Shown piece by piece: positions 51,553 to 63,500 of a stretch of DNA of 64,000 bases (position 1 is its first letter; every line of letters starts with the position of its first letter). The notes beneath the pieces were generated by a model that saw only the letters and a program-made list of their open reading frames with translations, did not search any database and was not told the DNA's origin. The position numbers and the translations under genes are program-made. The DNA comes from Lineus longissimus (taxonomy: Eukaryota; Nemertea; Pilidiophora; Heteronemertea; Lineidae). The DNA lies in contig NC_088312.1 of NCBI RefSeq assembly GCF_910592395.1, forward strand, positions 5,766,001-5,830,000, written 5' to 3'.

Positions 51553-54500
51553 CTAACTCTCCTCCAACATCGCAATGTTCTGTAGCTTCAACTTCTTTGC
51601 CTTCTTGGCTGGTCTGAATTCGGCAATCTTTCGTTTCTTTGCATCACGTTTGGCAAGATGTTTCTTCATTTTCTTGCGAGCGGCTGCCTCTGGGTTCGAC
51701 ACAACCTGAAAATATAATCATGATTCAATAGGACATGAAAAGGCAATTTTATTTTTAAAAAACAATTTTAAACTGACGAGAATTATGTCCAAGACAAAGT
51801 ACAACTGCCATCAAGTAATGTCTACAAAGAGGAACCCCCTCACTTGAGCTCGACATGCCTAATGCTACAGGATGACCCTCTACTGAGATTCAGAGTTGAG
51901 CTGAAGATTCAAGTCTACAGCGAGTTACTCTAACATAAGAAACCCCACTATTGGGGGTATATTGATATTACATCACAGTCAAAGGACACTTTTAGCCCAG
52001 AATTTCATGTGGTAGAACTCTTGTTACAGCCAAAGAAATGAATCTATGTCTGCTTCTGGTTTGAAATTGTGCACATTTTCTTGGTAGCCCTGTGTGGTTG
52101 TGGACGATTTGAGCTGAGTCATTACTTTGATTTCCTTGTTGTCCAATGTCTTGGAGATGATCCATTTGCATATCAAACTTACATTCACCGCTTTCTGCCT
52201 CTTCCTTTCTTCTCTCTTGGTGAATACATCCTGCTGAACTCCAGCGTAATTCTTCGTGAACGTCTCCACGCCGACTATTCCCTTCATCATCTCTATCACT
52301 TCATTGCCGAGGACTTTTAAACTTTCATCTGAAACAGGATTGTGACGTATTCAATCCAATAATACGGTACAGCTCCAGTATCACAGAAAAGATGGATTAG
52401 ACTCTCTCACCTATTCTTGATAGGCATGACCTGTGGATGTCTTCTACCCTAAAATTAAAACTGGAAAGAACTAAGTGCTTTTGGAAAGAAGTGGCTCCCT
52501 GACCTGTTGGCCAGGAGTCTGGCGCTCTAACTACCATGTCACCACACTCCAGTATTATTTGTCTTTTTCTGTCAGTCGCATACCATAAAGGTAGAGGACA
52601 CTCCTCTGCTTCATTGCAAGTTAGCTCCTTGAACATGAAAGTTAATAGCATAAGTGACCACTTGGTCGCTGCTCCTTATCATCCCCAGAACACAATTTCT
52701 GTCGAGCAAGGATCAATTGATGGAAGGTGCAGTATAAGATTCTTACCAGCAGCTGACGAGGAGTCGGTCGTCTCCCTGAACAGCGGTGGAAGCATGAAAG
52801 GCAGAAACTCAGGGAGGTGGTCTGATCCGAGGTCCACAGATACGGCAGCCATCCACTTGAACACACTGCTTCTCTAGAGAAGAAAGGTGATGTTTATATC
52901 ATACAACTTTTGCAGAAAGAAACTGAAAAAGAACAGTCATGTTTTCTCTTTATTTGTCCCCAGCAGCATATCACAAACAAACAAACTACAAGAACTGCTT
53001 ACTATGAATAACTGTACTGTTGATAATAATACGGCATGCCCAGGAAGATATCCAGCCAAACATTGGGATACCAAGACCTTATATACCATATCATTGCTCA
53101 CAAGCTCAAAGTCTTACAAATTCATTACGATAGACTAAGGTTTTAAACCATCACATATGAACCTATACACGTAGTTTACCTTTAATGTTACTTTCGGATT
53201 TGTCGTAGCTTCAAATTTGGCCTCTCTTGTCATTTTCTTGGTCAGCCACTGTAAATGTAGAGTGGTGAGCTCTGTTTCATCACTAGGTGGCTCTTGGGAT
53301 GTGATAACTCGGATCGCCTTGGACAGAAATACCAAATTTTTGATGATCTGAAAGAAAGGTTCAGGAAGATTTAGCAATAATGATAGTGATCTTTTATTTC
53401 TAACGTTTTCTCTTACTTTTTCTCAGCATGTGCCCTACAAAGGATCTGAGGCACTTGCCAAGTCCCGTTTAAAGGATGATGCAACCAAAGTAAAGTTATT
53501 TGCCCAAGGTAACAAGCAATTCAGTCACACAGTCAAAAGAATTAATTTTCCAAGTTTGACATCAATCACAAAAGTGGACTATCACATTCCCAATTCAACT
53601 GCCTGCAGACAATTGAGATAATCAAGAGAAAACGTCAACTGTTGATACTGAAAGGTGAATCAATAATAGTGTATAATAATAATATTGAAAATATTTTGAT
53701 CAGTTGAAAGATTAAATGAGTTAAAGGGAGTATTTCCAGATCTATATGAAAAACTTTCGAAGAGTGTATTTTGTTGCCTATTTGCACCGTCGGTGACAAT
53801 TTGAGCAGAATTGACAACCAAAATGGACAACAATGAATCATTCTAGGACAAGTAAACAATCCCAAGACAAGTCCAGCCTGGGCATATATTTGAAGAAAAG
53901 AATAATTTGCGTATTGTAAGTATTTTCTGAAGTCATGATAAAAGAACTGCCTACAAATAGAAGTAAATAAGGGCCTTGAAATAGTAAATAGAGCATAGCC
54001 TTAGATAAGTCTAGCCAAGTCAAAACCTGATTTCAAAAAAGACTTTTGTAAGCTTTTACAGGGATGTTAGGTTGCATATAATTGACCCAGAATATTTCAG
54101 ATATAGATATAAGAGTCCTCAGACGTATTCACCAGGTCCTTAAGAATGTAAATGAAGTCTGATCTATTGAATGTTAGAGCAGGCACCACACTGCTTCGAT
54201 TTTAAAATATTAGTACAGATGCTATAACTGTACCAGTTGGTTTGGATCATACAAGAACTGCCCTGGATCATTGGATATTCCTACTGCACTACCCAACGAA
54301 AGAGGCAACTGAACACACTGCACCAAAACTGTTACAAGCTCCATTTCTAGACAATTTCGAAGCATAATCTTGAATAATTCACTCTGCACAGGATTTGAAC
54401 TCATTCTATCTAGGATTATCCAACAAACTTGCTTTGAACTCATGCCATTTGGGGATTCTTTACCACCTCCCTCTCCAGGATTATTAACCATTTGTACTTT

Positions 54501-57500
54501 TTTATCAATGATTATCTTCTGAACAAGTTCAATTCAGAATGGAACTTCTGAACTTATATTTAAGACTATGAACTTGGCCTTTCCACAATCGAATTTTGAT
54601 ATTGTTTTATTCTGGATAATCTGCCTTTTGAACTTGTTTGACTCGAAACTATCTATTTTTCGAAAACATTCCAATCAAGATTATCTAATAGCAGAACAGC
54701 AACCTGAATCCAAAAAGAGATCTTTGAAAAAACATTCGGAAAAGACATTTTCAGAACCTCATTCAGGAAATAATTCCGCTGAAACTCGTCCAGGAAATAA
54801 TTTGTCCAAAATGTCAACAACAGTGAAAATGTCCATCCCAACAGGGAGCACAATGACCCAGAAACAGACAACTACAACAACGACAACAACAACAAAGAAA
54901 CCAAAACAAGTCATGTTCAAGGTCGAAAAGAAAGAGATGAAGGTCGAGTCAAGCCCGATACTGATGGGACCAAAAATGATGCCACCAGGACAGCAAAAGA
55001 AAAAATCAAAAAAGCCATCGGATTCCTGCGACGCTAGCATGATCTTGGATAGTTGCATTCATTGCTATGATGGCCAACATGTCTCTGACGAGGGCAACCT
55101 TACTTTCGAGGAGTTTCATGATCTGTTCTTCCACAGCCAATACCCACATAAGACAATTATTCTATGCGACATCAACGTGCAGCCAAGTGGTGAAAAGCGC
55201 CGGGTGAGGTTCACCAGCTGCGGGAAATTCACACAAGAGAATAATACCGAGCGTCACGCTGAGGATTTCTTCGTGAAATACATTGAGGAGAAATTGACAC
55301 CCCGATTGATCGACCAAGAAGAAGTAAGTATCAAACTGTGGATGAACTACAGCCCGTGTAACCTCCCTGATTACAACTGCGCCAGAAACATCCTCTCTTG
55401 CATGAAAGATCTAAAACGCTGGGAGATCGAGGCATCGCTGACGGTCGTCTTCAGCCACTTGAATGAAATCGAAAAAATATTCCCCAAGGAACACCGAAGA
55501 GCAAACTCAGATGCCTTACTTCTTCTGCTCATGGATCGCGATACAGAACTTCGTCCATTCAATGGCTACGACTGGATGGAGCTGCTTTTTCAACGCACCC
55601 CCGATGCCAAGGATTTTCTCTCTATGGATTCGGAGGACATACAAGACCTGATAGAGAGTCGGAAAGAAACTGACAAGGTGAACCGTGCGTATTTGTCCAA
55701 AGTCTTGAAGGACCACCGCAAAGAGTTAGAAAATTGTATAGGCACTGTTAACCAGGAGCTAGGCAAGCTAGCATTTTATTGAGGACTGAACCAATTCATG
55801 AAACGAAAGAGGACACAACCCTAGTTCGTTGGTTGCACTATCTCATAAGGAGTTTCGCTACAATTCACATCACTTGAAATGGCTTCCATATTTTAGAGAT
55901 TCCAGGAGAGATGAGAAAGAAGTAAGAATTTAAGAAGGACGCATTAGAAAAGCTGGTGGGTTCTTTGGCTTTTGCTCATGCACCGGAACAGAAATGAATG
56001 TAGTGCTAATAAATCTCATTATTTTGTAATTAGCTTTGCATAGGAACATAATTCTATAGCTTATATTTTCATATGGGCGTATTTTTCTTTTTAGAATTAA
56101 ATCCAACCCTAGCAGTTTGTTTGAAAAATCAGCCAGTTATGTTGGAATCTTGGTCAACATAGTCAGTCGAGGAATGTGTTGATTTTCCACTTCAAAATTA
56201 TTTACTTTTAAAAATGCACCTTGATAGCTCCTCAACAGTCCCCAGAGAATTTTCAAATCAGACACAAACCTTATGAATGAAAGTGCCCCAAGATGAATGG
56301 ACTGTTAAGGTTCAACAATTCTATTCACTTCATCCATTGAGGTCAATTACTGAATCCGCTCTCCTCTTACCCTAGTCTCCTAACATAGGCGACACTTACC
56401 CCAAATGAACTATGTAGGTTCTCAGGATCAGACAGACCAGCATTTTGGGTCACAGAATCTACACAGCGAACATGCTGGAATTGCTACAAAATCACTTCAT
56501 TTCTGGACCACAAGATTTCTTTAGGGAGGTTTCATAAAACGAGAATGACCTCTAAACACAACACATTCCCAAAGAACACAAGCTTTGGCATTAGTATTAA
56601 TGGTTACGCTAGCAATTAACCTAATCATCTCCTTCCTATTCATAGGCCAATGGTACATTTCACAGGTATATATGAAATTTAATGTGTTTTTGGCAATAAA
56701 GTAATCAACATTAACAAATTGTGTGAATTATTATGTTATTCAACAGGACCATGCAGTCAGATCAAATACAAGAAGCCGAATTGAAATGCACCCATGAGAG
56801 GAAAAGTTGAGGGTGTTTAAAATTTGAGCAACAAAGGTATTCAACATAATTTTACTCCACAAGTCTGTCATCTCTACAGCCATATAAACCCGGTAAAATT
56901 GGACCATCTTAACATTCACTGACACTAGGAAATATAAAACCTGTCCAGTTTGGGGTGGGTTGTCAAAATTGGAGCTCCTATTTCCTTTTCAATTGATGAC
57001 TCAGAATCAAAATATAAAATTCACGTCCAACACTTTTCACCAGTGAGGGGTTCTGTAATAAACAATTCATTTCCTTGCATCAGTTATGTCAAGATGGTTC
57101 CACATATAAGGAAATGAACGATTCTCCTACCTGCTCTGCTAGATCCTGGTCCACTTGAGACTGGAACTGAGAGATACACTGAGCAGCAATTGTCCTCAAC
57201 TGAAAACGGGAAGATATGTCTGTCAATTCTTTAGTTACATTGTATTTCAGAATAATGCAGCACATGCAACTACATCCAAACTGAAGAACAGAACATATTC
57301 ATGCCATGCCACTCACTTCACAAACATGCAGATTCAAGCCGGAGGATGACTGGCTTCAAAAGAAGAAATACACATTTGGATGGAAGAGCCTTCACCGCAC
57401 TGCGAAGGATGGGACCAACAAGTCCCCCAGATCTGGAATAACATTCCAAGTTCATTGTGTCTGTAGTGACTTCAGAGATTGAGAATGCTGAAGTATTGAA

Positions 57501-60500
57501 CATAAGCTTTCATTTTATGCATAACATCCCTCTTTAAAATAACAACAATGCACAAACCTTATTTCTTGTATCGACTTTCAAATACTCTGAAACGACTTTC
57601 TTCTTCTTTGCCTTTGGTGTTGTAGTCTCATCAGCAGATGTGAGTTCTTCAGGTTTCCACGCACCGAACATCAAGCCCAGTAACTGAGCAGATGCAAGTC
57701 TTACCCAGGTGTAAGGGTAGAGGAGGAGCTCAATGGTATAATCTGAACAAGAAAACATAACAAACCGATATTACAGTCAATGTCTGAACTGCAGTGTCCT
57801 TGTTCCGCTGTTACTCCACGCCCCAGTGTCAGGTCAAAACTAGAGGAAGCAAGCCTTATCCCTGATGCTTGAATGTCAAACTGGATCACTCCCCATATAC
57901 AACTCAGGAATATTGAATGCTTCAAAATCAGCCATCATGCCCAACCTTATTATTTGTTAAATGGCCACCGAGTTATATAGTCACAATTATGTTGTGACTA
58001 CCTTTATCACAACTGCCTTATGATATAAGCAAAACCCAATACGGCAGAATAAGCTTACCCCATATTTTGTTAACATGTTCTGTCCACTTTGAATCCCTCA
58101 CAACACCACACTCCTTGAATATCTTGATGAGAGTGGAGAGTGTTATGAATAGCAGATGGTCACTGTTTCTCACGTCAACGTCATCAGAGCACTGCAAAGG
58201 GAGGATTGGCATGATATGAGGAGCAGAGCTCATTGATTAACAAGAATAAACCTCAATTGTAAATTGTAACCAAAGCAGATCAAGATATGAGCAACTGGCA
58301 CTTAAGGGATAAAATGTGATTCCTTATATAGTGGTGTCAAAGACAAAGCAGACTGAAGATACCACACAGTTAACTATAAACTCTAACCCTCCAAAGATCC
58401 CATTAAGTGACCCAAGAGGGACTCCAACTCCAAAACCAAAGCAGGAATTGGAAACACTGGGCCTTAATTGGTGCGAAAGTGATACAAATAAGCGTAAAAT
58501 CTGCAGAAGTTTTCACACTATATACTGCTGGAGAAAACTTTCTGGAAAGATCGACAACATTTACCGAAGTGTATTTGCTTGGTTCCATATTATCCACAAC
58601 TAATGGTATTGCATTCTGCAGGCGGCCGTCAAACTTGGTGCTCTCTACCTCCACAAACAGACCAATCAGCTGCAGGCCCAGTTGACGATGGACGCCCTTT
58701 TGATCGCCGCACCAACTCAATGTAACTGTGAAGAGTTCATCTCTACGTGCATTATCAACCTGAAAAATCAAAAGAATCGTCAAATTCAATATCGTCCTTG
58801 ATAGACAGGGGTCCACTTAGGAAGTTTCCATGGCAATGATTATCAATAACTAATTGAATTCACACACACCTTCGCCAGTAATGTTTTGATAACTAATGCA
58901 GCCTTTTTCCGACATTCTGATGATTCATCGTTGATCAACCTCGAAGCCAGGGGCACGAAGAACATCCCAGCATATTCATCGACAATCTGGACTGGAAAGC
59001 TTGTGAAGATTGTTGCCAGCAGCTCAAGGACTGAATCCCGTCCAGATTCTAGTTCATAATTCAGCTGCATCACGAAGAATTCCAGGTGGCGCTTCAGCTT
59101 GGTTCCGAGCGGGTAATTAACGAGAAACTGCATGAGGACTTGGCGACACTGGCGTCTGACATGCGGAGAATCAGACGTGATGGATAGTTTTGATATTTTC
59201 GTCATGACGTCCACCATTTCTGGTATGTGTAGCTTGCGAGATAGGATGGCCTGGAGAAGGGAGAAGGCGGTTGCCTGCCTGGTGTAATCATGGATATCTT
59301 CCTCAGCATATCCCAGCAGGATCTGCAGCTGCTCGGTGTTGATGACGTGGTACTTAACATCTCGAACAAGGACAGTCACAGCCTGAAAACATGAGTTACA
59401 ATGTTAAGAGATTGATTTCACAATAAATTGAAATATTGCTATTTTCCATTACTGAGCGAGAGAAATCTTGGTGATTAAACACTTAACTACCCTCAGTGAA
59501 AAAATACGAATCAAGTTTTGCTTCAGAATCAAATTCCGTTAGAGAATAAAGCCATAATTTAATTCAAGACACTCACCTTGAAGCAAACTACAACAAGGTC
59601 GAAGTTTTCTCCCTTGGCTCCACCAGCCACAGCATAATTCTTCAACAAGACGAACAAACTCGAGGCAATCTTTGTGATATTCTCCTTCAATGACGGAAGC
59701 TCAAACTTGAACACCCAAGACAGACATCGCAAAGCTAGGGTGGCAATCTGGAAGATTGAAGACATAAGTATTTGATAACATTATGTTAAATACAAAAAGG
59801 TCACAGAGTACATTATGATACAGAATATTGGAGAAACAAATTATACCATACCTTGACATGTTTTGATTTGATGCACTCTGTCATTATTGTGATGAACGGG
59901 TCAAGCATCTGGAGATGTTCGATCTTTGACGGCACTAGGCTGGATCGTTTCAGGAGGTAATGCAGCAACTGAAAACCAGAGAAAATGTTAGAACTCCTCG
60001 AGTAATGGGAGACTGCATGGGGCCTAACAACAGCGATGAAGATCAGGCACCCATTAACAACGAAGGAAATAACTTCATCAGTTGGTCAACCATGCACTCA
60101 CCTTGCACTGATAAAGGAAATGTTTTCCTTCCCACAGACTCATGTTCATCACATTGATTATTTGTTTCAACAGATGAAGATGTATAACTTTCACAAGCGG
60201 TAGATCCAATTCCAGGCGAGCATTCAGAATACTTGTTCTCAAACACTACATGAAAACCAAGGGGATAACCAACCTGTAAACCAAATTCCACGAGTACATG
60301 TAAGTTGGTTTTAAGTGTATTGGTAGCTTTCACACCACCTCTTGGAGGGGCTTTGGGAATGAGGTATGTACTCTGTGGCTGCAGACGGGTGTCCTGTGGC
60401 TTGGGAGCTTCTTTCTTTGCCCTGGAATAATAATTGGTTACAGTTAGTAAATGACACATAATGTTTTTCCCAAGAACAGTTCTCCCAAACTTTCTTAACA

Positions 60501-63500
60501 AGGGTTATTAAGTCACCTTACATCAATTGACCTGAGATGTTAAATTGAGATTCCTCATATCAGGTACCAAGGCAATTATAGACTTAATTCAAGTCAACAG
60601 TACGCCGTGTGTTGGACTCACTATGCCAAACAAGGAGTCACTTCACCAAACAACCAAACTGGTGCAGACTGTAGCAGCGCACAGCAAAACATGCACAATG
60701 GGTACAAAATGCAGTTGAAGAAAAGAGCAGCTTACTTTTCACTTGAGGTTACAAGAGGCATGGTCTCATTGACAAGTCCATGGACAAAGACCATCTGCGT
60801 CTCCACTGGCAGGTCCTTATTCTCCATAAGACCCAGGGTGATCCTATGCAGTAACGTCTCCACTTTCTTAGTCACCTTGTGATTCTGGTTGGTCTCTAGG
60901 ATCTAGAAAATGGAAGAAATAAATGTAAGGTCTTCTATTGTTGCAATCATCAAAAAATCTACCGATCTTCACTTTAACATACAATATAACACAAAGCATG
61001 TCCCAAAGAAATTCTTTTCACCAACAAATCAACTTACCTCTTTCAATGGAAGTATAATCTTCGTGATTGATGCTTTCCCAACAAATCTAGAAACCATTTC
61101 ATACGAGTCAAAACTTTTAATACTCTTCGCTTCCATCAGCTTCCCAACAATGCCATCCACCTCCTTCTCAGCACTGACTGCACCGAATAACTCCTCATTG
61201 AAGATCTCAGTGAGATTCTCCAGGGAGGAATCAAGATCTCCGGCCTTGAGTTGTGGCTCCATGTTCTTCAGGAGAGCGTGAACCGTGTAGCCAAGGACAT
61301 GAAGCTGAAACAAGGAGAGTATGATGACTGGAGAGATAAGTGAGGTGTCTCGATCTTCTTAGACTTATAGATGATGGCATCACAAATATTCAGAACCAAG
61401 CTGATCACTTCAATTTAGTGTTTACCTGATAGCCTCTCCTGAGGGCCGCCCTGAGCTCCTTCAGGATGTAATTGAAGTATTTGTTCCCTAGCGACGACAT
61501 GATCTTGATGAGAGTATCACGCGCTACGTCTCGGATGTCTTTGGCACGAGAACGCAGGAAGGCACACACTTTCAACAGAACACTGAAAAAGATCAAATTT
61601 GATAGTGACTTATTTGTTGTGTCTCATTCAATTCTTGGCTACTGATGGTTAACTATATCAGCAGTAAATATAAGTCCATAAAAGTCTAAATGTGACACCC
61701 ACCTTGGTAAATACACATTGAGCACCCCCTTTGGCATCCTCTGTAGTAACTTGACCATGGCCAGGGCAATGGGAACTCGTAAGATCTCACTATCTTCAGC
61801 ATATTTACTCTTGGCTGCCTTGTGCTCATCATCACTCTTTGCCTACAAGAAATGGAACACATATATTCAAAACATTTAAATGCACTCTACTCTTAGAAAT
61901 AGGACCATTACAATTCGATATAAACATTTTCTTTCGCTGTGATTCAGAGAAACACTTCAGGATATCAAATCAGTTTGTTTTACGGCTGAGTTTGCCTTTT
62001 TATATCACTCAGTTTTGAAGCAGGGCAAATGTTTTCTCTCGAAGGAGCTACTTTGTATGACATGTGAAAAATTTATAAGTTCATGCCGACACACCCCTAT
62101 TAGTACTAACCTTTTCAATAAGACAATTTCTCAGGTCAGGCACAATACTTTTTACAACTGTCTGGTGTATTCGCGTGGCAAGTTCACGTGAACACTTGAC
62201 AATGCCATCCACAACAGTTTGTGTCTCGGCAGACGTGTCATCCTGGGTGTCGTCTGCTCCAGGTTCTTTCACGTCTGCTTCCTCATCACTATCTTCAACA
62301 ATGTCGTCTGCTGGTTTTTCCTCAACATATTCAAGGACTGGTTTGGTCTTTTTCACTGAATGAGAATATAAGGTTTCTTAGCATGAATTAGCCAAGAAGT
62401 ACTGATGACAGGTCACTAACGTGTTTTATGTAAATGAAGAATAAACATCAGCACTGGTCGGTCTTTGTTGACATGTAATCCAGGATGTCGTCTGCAGCAG
62501 GTTCTTTTACACTAGCTTCTCCATCAACAGTGTTTGAGTTCTCCCATTTTTCCTGATGTTGACATGAACAGTTCAACTTACCTGCATCATTGACTGGCGG
62601 CTTCAATACATCCCCAGCTCCCTGGGTGGCAGACAGATCATAGTGGAAGGCATTCAAAATTGATACTACTAATCTGCAACACAGAAAGACATGGTCATTA
62701 ACGCTCAAGATCATATCGATGCAATGATATTTAGCTTACCAAGGAAAGTGCAAGTGTGTTCATCATTGGAATCCAAATCTCTAGCTATCACTCAGAGCAG
62801 TACATAAAGCTTGTGTCATTTGAACACTGCACTTGATCTAGTCACAAGGTATGGGTGATCGCCACTTAATGTCCTACAAACATGATTGGCTTGAAACCCA
62901 CATCATTAATATCCTAAGCACAGACTTAAGCAGAACCAATTGAAGAGCAAGCAGTATAAACCTATACTCACTTGACCATAGTTTTTTGGTTTTCAATACT
63001 CTTTGGCAACAAGTAAAGGTACGATTTGAGAAGTTGCAGATATTTTGACCACGGTAGTAATTTACAGATGCATCCAATAGCTTCAATGGCTGTGTCGACT
63101 AGGTTGTGCTGCTTGGCATATTCCGGACATGTGATGTAGACAGAGGCCATGGGCATCACGTAGGAGAGAAGGATGTTGGCAGGGATTGGGTGGTTTGCTA
63201 AATGCTTGATGAATTTTTTCAGGCCACGAGCTCGACGATGTGTCTGCAGAATAGAAATGATTATCAAAATCCATTGATTATAGAAATACCAGTGAACACT
63301 AAGATAAGTTTGAGACTAGTCACAAGGTGTACCATTCTTTGGCAACACTAACTTAGTGAGTGAACACCTTGAGCTGCCCTATGCAGGTTCGTACTGCACA
63401 ACAGCTATTTGGCCTATCCATGACAAATTAGCTTCTTTCATTATTCAATCTCTATCAATAAACCACACAAAAACTAACAGATAGAAAAAATCGATCTACT

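Larger units (their letters stand above)
53348..57130. other. UTP20 intron hosting the deaminase; remaining sequence
   Basis: Apart from the deaminase, 53348-54567 is AT-rich with recurring GATTATC and GAACTTG/GAACTCAT words between 54370 and 54680, perhaps a worn tandem repeat at the gene's 5' side. 56014-57130 holds nothing recognisable. Possible acceptors at 54694 and 54699 would let an unseen 5' exon join the deaminase frame. Confidence 0.45.

Noticed and set aside
54759-55058. 99-codon minus-strand ORF with a poly-Val run under the deaminase
   Set aside because: Antisense of the poly-Thr stretch of the deaminase.
57318-57503. Possible additional UTP20 exon (minus strand, ...VKALPSKCVFLLLKPV...)
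   Set aside because: No acceptor gives the phase required by the exon at 57742-57558, whose phase-0 end joins directly to 57199-57131. The human protein, as I recall it, also runs from one to the other without such a segment.
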